The notes below the pieces were generated by a model that was given only the letters and a program-made list of their open reading frames with translations, searched no databases and was not told where the DNA came from. A stretch of DNA of 10,335 nucleotides from Candidatus Altarchaeales archaeon A3 (GTDB lineage Archaea; Altiarchaeota; Altiarchaeia; Altiarchaeales; Altiarchaeaceae): contig MTER01000003.1 of the NCBI GenBank assembly GCA_002083985.1, positions 1 to 10,335 on the forward strand, in the 5' to 3' direction. This document shows, piece after piece, positions 6,103 through 10,335 of this stretch. Made by a program: the position numbers and the translations under genes. Within the stretch, counting starts at the first letter, position 1, and the number at the start of each line of letters is the position of its first letter.

Positions 6103-7248
6103 ATGAAAAAGACTGCATTTATGGCTTATAGTTTTGAAGATGATGAAAACGTGAAGAAAGTTGTAAATAGGTTTAAAGATATTTTTGCATGTTATTTTGA
6201 GATTATTACTGGTAAAGAACCAAGTTCTGATAAATCTATTTCCGATAAGGTTATAGATCAAATAAGAAAACAAGATGTGTTTATAGGAATTGTAACAAAA
6301 AGAAAAGATAGTGAATGGGGCACATCCACATGGGTTTTAAATGAAGCAGTAATATCTAATAATTTTAACAAACCAATTATACTTTTGGTTGAAAAAGGTA
6401 TAAAAGAAAAGGATCTTGGAATGTTTCCCAATATACGAGAATATATTTCTTTTGATCACAATGATATTTCCGAATGTATCCCAAAAGTTCTTAGAATTAT
6501 TGAAAATATAGATAAAACATCCCCTGAAAACAATCTTTGTTTTCCTTACAAATTTAGAGAGGTGATAAACAGGATTACAATATACTCTGATGGAAGGGGA
6601 ATTTATGATAGAAAATGTATATTAGAAGTGCTTTCTGAAGATTTTACCAGAGTTAGTCATGGGATGGGACTAAGTGATTGTACTCCAAAAACAACAATTT
6701 TAAAACCTTTTAATGAAATCAAAACTACCAAAATCTCTGATAGATATACAAAGGAACAATCATTGTTTTGGAGGGTTTTTAAATCTCATGGTACTACTTT
6801 AAATTTGGAAAAGGTTTTATACGAAGAGAAATGGAAACTTCCAGATACAGATGCAGAAGGATTCAGTTTTTCTCTTAATTTTGGAAAACTTCCAATTGGA
6901 AGTATAATAGATTATTCTTTTGGATTCTCTTGTAAATGCATGTTTCCCTGGAACAAAGATCAACTTATAAAGGGAGAACTTTACATGGAAAAGACAAATA
7001 AGCTTTCAGACTGGCTAGAAGTAAGAAGTGAAGTTGATAAACTTGTGATTATTATCCAATTCGATCATGACTATGCTCTAAAAGGAGTGCCTGAATTGAT
7101 AATAACTACGCTGGATGGAGATAAAATGACACATAATTATAAATTTGAAAAGGAAAATTCGCTTTTTTACGAAACATATAATGTAACTATAGGAAGAACA
7201 ACTCCCGGACTTAAATATATTGTTGAATGGAAACCTGAAATTTTATAA
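6103..7248 (+). CDS. TIR-domain protein with beta-rich C-terminal domain (putative defence effector)
   Basis: The 381-residue protein has an N-terminal TIR-like domain (about 1-135): strand TAFMAYSFEDD (4-14), EIITG (33-37), the SISDKVIDQIRKQDVFIGIVTKR segment (45-67), then W77-x3-E81 in WVLNEAVISN, the position of the catalytic glutamate in NAD-consuming bacterial TIR domains, and PIILLVEKG (91-99). The rest (about 140-381) is predicted by eye to be mostly beta strand. It includes a segment with ITIYSDGRGIYDRKCILEVLS and a final segment from IGSIIDYSFGF to PGLKYIVEWKP, reminiscent of an Ig-like or two-lobed beta-sandwich sensor; I cannot name the family. No signal peptide or membrane segment is seen, so it is probably cytosolic. 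By family analogy the TIR domain may deplete NAD+ or make a cyclic signal on infection. It stands alone, with its own promoter region and a downstream T-rich terminator. It is depleted in AAATTT relative to neighbours, suggesting transfer. Confidence 0.8.
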   Translation: MKKTAFMAYSFEDDENVKKVVNRFKDIFACYFEIITGKEPSSDKSISDKVIDQIRKQDVFIGIVTKRKDSEWGTSTWVLNEAVISNNFNKPIILLVEKGIKEKDLGMFPNIREYISFDHNDISECIPKVLRIIENIDKTSPENNLCFPYKFREVINRITIYSDGRGIYDRKCILEVLSEDFTRVSHGMGLSDCTPKTTILKPFNEIKTTKISDRYTKEQSLFWRVFKSHGTTLNLEKVLYEEKWKLPDTDAEGFSFSLNFGKLPIGSIIDYSFGFSCKCMFPWNKDQLIKGELYMEKTNKLSDWLEVRSEVDKLVIIIQFDHDYALKGVPELIITTLDGDKMTHNYKFEKENSLFYETYNVTIGRTTPGLKYIVEWKPEIL

Positions 7249-7280
7249 CTTTTTTCTAATTAGTTTTTGCCTGTTTTTTT
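7249..7280 (+). terminator. T-rich terminator after the TIR gene
   Basis: Three T-tracts (about 7251-7255, 7264-7268 and 7274-7280) follow the TAA at 7246-7248. Archaeal RNA polymerase terminates at U-rich tracts without needing a hairpin, so this is a plausible terminator. The last tract runs into TTTATATC, just upstream of the next gene's ATG. Confidence 0.45.
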
Positions 7281-7296
7281 ATATCATTTTCTTAAA

Positions 7297-8388
7297 ATGC
7301 TTTTTAATTGCTCATTCATTGACAAAAATTTTGAAATTGCTGAAGAAGGAAATCTAGAAATAGATGAAAACAGCGGCAAAATTTCGGACTGCAATGAAGG
7401 TTATGTCAGCAACAGCAGTGTCAAAAATTTCAAAAATTTCCTGGTTATGCCTTCGTTAATAAATGCACATACGCATATAGGTGACTCTTATGCAAAAGAC
7501 GCTGTCCGAAATTTAAATGTCAAACAATGCTGCGGAAAAGAAGGAATTAAATGGAAACTTTACAAAGAGGCAAATCAAAGGGAAATTTTGGAGGGGATGA
7601 AAGAGTCCACCTTACAAATGCTTGATTCCGGAATTTCAACCTTTGCTGATTTCAGAGAATTCGGAATGAAAGGAATTAAACAATTAAGAAATGCAGTTAA
7701 AGGCATCCCGCTCAAAACAAAAATTTTAGCGAGAGATATAGAAGTTAAGGATTTGAACTATGTTGACGGACTCGGATTAAATTTATACAATTTAAAAAAT
7801 TTTGAGGATTATGAAGAAATCATAAAAGAAGTTAAGAAGAGGGGCGAAATATTTGCGGTTCACGCGGGTGAAACAAAAGGAGAAATCCGGGAAGCATTAA
7901 ATTTAAAAATTTTGCCGAACATAATTATCCATTTTTTAAATCCGTGTGAAGAAGAAATTAAAGCGGTAAAAAGGAACAAAATAAGTGTTGTTTTATGTCC
8001 TGGAAGCAACGCCCTGCTAAAATGCGGAATACCAAATCTGAAGCAACTGACAGATGCAAAGATTAATGTCTGTCTGGGAACGGATAATGTAATGCTTAAC
8101 TCTCCCGATTTGTGGAGCGAGATGGAATTTGCTTATAAAATTTCATCCCTTCAAAATTTTGTTGAGCCAAAAGAAATTTTAAAAACCGTAACGCTCAATC
8201 CTGCAAAGGCGTTTAATTTAAATTACGGGGTAATAAATAAGGGAAAAGATGCGAACATAATTTTCATCAATAAAAATACACTAAATTTAAGGCACAGCAA
8301 AGATATGATAACGAGTTTGGTAAACAGATGTAAGAGTAGTGATGTGAGTAAAGTTATGATTGACGGAAAATTTGTGAAAAATTTATAA
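7297..8388 (+). CDS. Amidohydrolase-superfamily hydrolase/deaminase (COG0402-like)
   Basis: A 363-residue metal-dependent TIM-barrel hydrolase of the SsnA/chlorohydrolase/cytosine-deaminase type, likely cytosolic, acting on an unidentified heterocycle or amide. Metal and catalytic motifs are intact: NAHTH (H58, H60), FAVHAGE (H189, E192), IIHF (H212) and LGTDN (D263). The N-terminal strands (about 1-50) and C-terminal strands (GVINKGKDANIIFINKN, VMIDGKFVKNL) form the usual flanking beta-sandwich. I chose ATG 7297. The frame is also open from TTG 7267, but the ten extra residues are hydrophobic and lie in the T-rich terminator of the preceding gene. At 363 residues it is shorter than typical 400-470-residue members. 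The AAATTT word occurs about 17 times, marking it as resident. No cluster partner is present to indicate the substrate. Confidence 0.85.
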   Translation: MLFNCSFIDKNFEIAEEGNLEIDENSGKISDCNEGYVSNSSVKNFKNFLVMPSLINAHTHIGDSYAKDAVRNLNVKQCCGKEGIKWKLYKEANQREILEGMKESTLQMLDSGISTFADFREFGMKGIKQLRNAVKGIPLKTKILARDIEVKDLNYVDGLGLNLYNLKNFEDYEEIIKEVKKRGEIFAVHAGETKGEIREALNLKILPNIIIHFLNPCEEEIKAVKRNKISVVLCPGSNALLKCGIPNLKQLTDAKINVCLGTDNVMLNSPDLWSEMEFAYKISSLQNFVEPKEILKTVTLNPAKAFNLNYGVINKGKDANIIFINKNTLNLRHSKDMITSLVNRCKSSDVSKVMIDGKFVKNL

Positions 8389-8729
8389 ATTCTCTTTGTA
8401 ACGGATTGCTGTGCCAACTAAAATGTTTATAAAATTACGATTATTATAAAAATACTTGCAGTATTTTTAGAATACTCAAAAATTTACAAATTTTTGATAT
8501 GGTATAAAAAGATACTCTGAATAAGTTAATTGTCCTGAAAAAACACACTTGTGCAAGATGGCTACTAATGGCAATAAAAAAGCATAATAACAAACATAGA
8601 ATGCCCTTTTGAGAGATTAAACAAGTTTGGATGCTATGAGATATTGGTTACAAAATCAATTGATTGCCTATTCTTTAAACAGTTGTAGAAATCAGCACAG
8701 CAATATCCGTTATAATTAGTATAAATTTA
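8389..8729. other. Convergent intergenic region with alternative hairpins
   Basis: About 340 bases lie between two converging genes and hold no convincing gene. The left half contains a cluster of stems (see the hairpin entry). The right half (8520-8729) looks featureless apart from TTGTGCAAGATGGCTAC at 8549-8565, which resembles the start region of the transposase at 10180-10196 (15 of 17 identical) and opens a frame of only nine codons. The left half may serve as 3' end signals for the amidohydrolase. Confidence 0.4.
8447..8497 (+). repeat. Two adjacent hairpins with a mutually exclusive alternative
   Basis: Hairpin 1 is a perfect 10-bp stem (8447-8456 with 8460-8469) around a 3-base TGC loop. 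Hairpin 2 pairs TCAAAAATT (8476-8484) with AATTTTTGA (8489-8497) around a tight loop. The 3' strand of hairpin 1 (AGTATT, 8460-8465) can instead pair with AATACT at 8471-8476, which would open both hairpins. This lies 59 bases after the amidohydrolase stop and could be a 3' processing or termination structure. Confidence 0.5.
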
Positions 8730-9848
8730 TTACCTGTCAGCAACAAGTGTCACAACATCACTATCCACAAGTATATGTTCAAGCCCGACCCTTTGATTGT
8801 TAAATTTTGCCGATTTTCCCGATATTATCGCAAATCTGAGATTATATCTCATACTCCTATGGATTGCATCGCAAAAATCAGCAATTGTTGAGCCTGCTTT
8901 CATTATCAGCGGTTCTTTATCAGGCGCACTCGACCCGACCGGCTTTGTATATACCTTGATGAAATTTAGTTTCTTAAAAATTTTTTCCTTTAATTCGTCA
9001 GTGCCTCTCCTTTTCTCTGCAGAAACAAACGCATAATCATTTTCTTTTATTCCTAAATTTGCCAGTTCTTTTTTTAAGCCATTAACATTATTAACCAGGT
9101 CAATTTTATTCACAACAACAAATGCGGAAGTATATTTCCTGTTTCCAACTACGGCGTCAATAAACTCGTCTTCATCAACATCTTCATTAAGAACGGCATA
9201 AGCATTAAATATGTTAAATGTGTTTAAAATTTCCTTAATTATCTGCTCATTTAGTTTTGTTAATTTTACCATCGGAACCAAGACAATTCCGCTCCCGACA
9301 TTTTTTGTTATTGAAACACGCGGAGGAAATTTATTTATTCGCATTCCAACTGCATGGAGTTCTCTTTTTAATACTTCATAATGCTTTAAATTTAAAGGGT
9401 CAACAACAATAATAATCATATCGGAATTTCTGACAACAGCAAGCACTTCTCTTCCCCGCCCTTTTCTTTGTGCTGCACCGCTTATTATTCCGGGCAAATC
9501 CAGAATTTGTATTTTTGCGCCGTCATATTCAAGCATTCCCGGAACAACTGTTAATGTTGTAAATGCGTATGCTGCTACTTTTGATGCGGTATTTGTTAGT
9601 GCATTAAGGAGTGTTGATTTTCCCACGGAAGGAAATCCAAGCAAAGAAATACTGGCGTTTCCGCTTTTCTTGACATCAAAGCCCTCGTGCTTACCGCCTT
9701 TCCCTGCAACTTCTTCTTTTTCCCTCAGCACAGCAATCTTTGCCTTTAATTTTCCGATATGATGCTCTGTTGCCTTATTGTATTGTGTTTTTTTGATTTC
9801 GTCCTCTATGTCCTTTATCTTTTTTTCAATACTCTCTACGGTTCCCAT
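8730..9848 (-). CDS. DRG-family (developmentally regulated GTP-binding protein) GTPase
   Basis: A 372-residue Obg/DRG-type GTPase, the usual DRG length; family members are ribosome-associated translational GTPases found in archaea and eukaryotes. The first 45 residues form a charged helical region (ESIEKKIKDIEDEIKK...). The G domain shows G1 GFPSVGKST (71-79), a Thr-rich switch I (FTTLTVVPG, 96-104), G3 DLPG (117-120), G4 NKID (247-250) and G5 SAE (276-278). The region between G3 and G4 (about 150-240) contains the inserted domain typical of DRG proteins. The C-terminal TGS domain (about 297-371) includes TIADFCDAIHRSM and ends VVTLVADR, as in family members. ATG at 9846-9848 starts the conserved N-terminal helix. 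The start codon lies within two overlapping 12-bp palindromes. No co-directional neighbour is visible in this window. Confidence 0.95.
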   Translation of the reverse strand: MGTVESIEKKIKDIEDEIKKTQYNKATEHHIGKLKAKIAVLREKEEVAGKGGKHEGFDVKKSGNASISLLGFPSVGKSTLLNALTNTASKVAAYAFTTLTVVPGMLEYDGAKIQILDLPGIISGAAQRKGRGREVLAVVRNSDMIIIVVDPLNLKHYEVLKRELHAVGMRINKFPPRVSITKNVGSGIVLVPMVKLTKLNEQIIKEILNTFNIFNAYAVLNEDVDEDEFIDAVVGNRKYTSAFVVVNKIDLVNNVNGLKKELANLGIKENDYAFVSAEKRRGTDELKEKIFKKLNFIKVYTKPVGSSAPDKEPLIMKAGSTIADFCDAIHRSMRYNLRFAIISGKSAKFNNQRVGLEHILVDSDVVTLVADR

Positions 9849-9861
9849 GATATCATGATAT
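9846..9861. repeat. Two overlapping 12-bp palindromes over the DRG start codon
   Basis: CATGATATCATG (9846-9857) and ATATCATGATAT (9850-9861) are each perfect palindromes. On the minus strand they cover the ATG and the 13 bases before it. Such symmetry could bind a dimeric regulator or fold the 5' end of a short leader; it could also be chance in AT-rich DNA. Confidence 0.4.
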
Positions 9862-10079
9862 TATTTGTTTTATGTATTAAGAAATTTGTTTGTATTCTCT
9901 AAATTTTTAATAATTTAAAAAGATAATAACTAAATTTCTGACAGGTTACTATATTGTGAATATTTGTTATAATTCTTTTCCTTCGCATTTTCAAACTTCG
10001 TTTAAAAATCTGGTATTGTTAAAGAAGTATAAATAAACAAAAGTTTTCCATTTCGCAAAAATATAGTTATATGTTGGAA
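9849..10079. other. AT-rich spacer between the DRG gene and the right-hand insertion sequence
   Basis: No coding region or RNA gene is visible. It should contain the promoter of the DRG gene on the minus strand (a weak TATA-like TACATAAA sits about 27 bases upstream of its ATG). A stronger TATA-like GTATAAATAAA at 10027-10037 faces right towards the insertion sequence. Confidence 0.35.
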
Positions 10080-10105
10080 AGGTCGACCACATCGTTAACA
10101 CTTTT
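10080..10105 (+). repeat. 26-bp direct repeat, copy 1 (left end of IS481-like element)
   Basis: The unit begins AGGTCGACCACATCG, continues GTTAACAC and ends in T-tract. It is identical to 10129-10154 and starts 49 bases before it. It contains two internal palindromes, GGTCGACC and GTTAAC, typical of protein-binding sites at transposon ends. Confidence 0.8.
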
Positions 10106-10128
10106 TCTGACCAATTTTCCGAAAAATT

Positions 10129-10154
10129 AGGTCGACCACATCGTTAACACTTTT
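10129..10154 (+). repeat. 26-bp direct repeat, copy 2
   Basis: Identical to 10080-10105. Between the copies, GACC-AATTTT (10109-10118) can pair with AAAATT-A-GGTC (ending 10133, inside the repeat), so the spacer also forms an imperfect hairpin. Likely paired transposase-binding sites upstream of the transposase promoter. Confidence 0.8.
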
Positions 10155-10155
10155 G

Positions 10156-10164
10156 TATAAATTT
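10156..10164 (+). promoter_or_regulatory. TATA box of the IS481-like transposase
   Basis: TATAAATTT is centred about 29 bases before ATG 10189, which predicts a transcription start only a few bases ahead of the start codon, the near-leaderless spacing common in archaea. It directly follows repeat copy 2, so transposase bound there could repress its own promoter. Confidence 0.5.
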
Positions 10165-10188
10165 GGTGTAATTTCTAAATTGTGCCAA

Positions 10189-10335
10189 ATGGCTACAATA
10201 AATATATCGAAGGCTGAACAAAAACGAATTGACGCTATGAACGTGTATCTTGATGGTGAAAAACCATCTGACATGTGTAAACGACTTGGACGCTCTTATG
10301 TATGGTTCTACAAATGGAGGAAACGCTTTCGGAGT
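10189..10335 (+). CDS. IS481-like transposase, N-terminal fragment (runs off window)
   Basis: An open frame of 49 codons starts at ATG 10189 and continues past the window edge. It begins MATINISKAEQKRIDAM, followed by a helix-turn-helix: YLDGEKPSDMCKRLGRS as the first helices and SYVWFYKWRKRF as the recognition helix. The LGRSxxWFYKWxKRF pattern is common at the N-terminus of IS481-type DDE transposases. The catalytic domain would lie beyond 10335, so family placement rests on the DNA-binding end and the repeats upstream. It could instead belong to another IS3/IS481-related group. Confidence 0.7.
   Translation, partial: MATINISKAEQKRIDAMNVYLDGEKPSDMCKRLGRSYVWFYKWRKRFRS

Larger units (their letters stand above)
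10080..10335 (+). mobile_element. Left end of a second insertion sequence, IS481-like, cut by the window edge
   Basis: Paired 26-bp repeats, a TATA box and the start of a helix-turn-helix transposase run into the right edge of the window. The exact left boundary is uncertain: it may be TGTTGG at about 10073, since IS481-type ends often begin with TG. The right end and any target duplication are outside the window. Confidence 0.65.

Noticed and set aside
7267..7296. Amidohydrolase start at TTG 7267
   Set aside because: This stretch overlaps T-rich terminator-like DNA and adds ten hydrophobic residues; ATG 7297 gives the expected first strand.
8500..8540. C/D box RNA, suggested by two CTGA boxes
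   Set aside because: No matching C boxes (RTGATGA) or terminal stem are found.
8733..9946. Nine-base inverted repeat ACCTGTCAG / CTGACAGGT flanking the DRG gene
   Set aside because: Too short and about 1.2 kb apart; one copy lies within the coding end of the gene, so chance is likely.
10080..10154. CRISPR array
   Set aside because: Only two repeat copies are present, the intervening sequence forms a hairpin with the repeat, and a transposase follows directly.
1..10335. tRNA or rRNA genes
   Set aside because: No T-arm consensus with a cloverleaf or rRNA-like segment was found in any intergenic region by eye.

Overview
The window looks like part of a small, AT-rich archaeal chromosome. The valyl-tRNA synthetase has the archaeal-type GWDTQGLPTE block instead of the bacterial GTDHAGIAT block. 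The tRNA methyltransferase is of the archaeal Trm-G10 type, and the GTPase belongs to the archaeal/eukaryotic DRG family. Start codons generally lack Shine-Dalgarno sequences, and some have a TATA-like box close upstream, as expected for leaderless or short-leader archaeal transcripts. I cannot place the lineage; a DPANN-type or other low-GC archaeon would fit.

Layout. 90-1070 (-) is a Trm-G10-like tRNA guanine-N2 methyltransferase. Divergent from it is a tight three-gene run: 1146-1361 (+), a 71-residue protein in the antitoxin position; 1363-1920 (+), a PIN/VapC-like nuclease broken by one in-frame TGA; and 1930-4350 (+), valS. A non-coding stretch with inverted repeats follows. It is split by a complete IS630-family element (4483-5660, 19-bp perfect terminal inverted repeats, TA target duplication). 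Removing the IS joins two arms of a separate, roughly 213-bp inverted-repeat element (4462-4482 plus 5663-5854). About 250 bp of AT-rich promoter-bearing DNA leads to 6103-7248 (+), a TIR-domain protein with a long beta-rich C-terminal part. This is the best candidate here for an uncharacterised defence protein. Then come 7297-8388 (+), an amidohydrolase; a 341-bp convergent intergenic region with alternative hairpins; and 8730-9848 (-), the DRG GTPase. At the right edge is the left end of a second insertion sequence, with two 26-bp direct repeats and the first 49 codons of an IS481-like helix-turn-helix transposase running off the window.

How it fits together. Three housekeeping functions concern translation: tRNA modification, Val-tRNA charging and a ribosome-associated GTPase. 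Between them lie accessory genes: a possible toxin-antitoxin pair fused to the valS transcription unit, two transposable elements and a TIR effector. A simple word count separates the two classes. The palindromic hexamer AAATTT occurs by hand count about 17 times in the amidohydrolase, 15 in trm-G10, roughly 27 in valS and 7 in the DRG gene, but only 4 times in the TIR gene and about once in the IS630 transposase. This supports recent acquisition of the last two.
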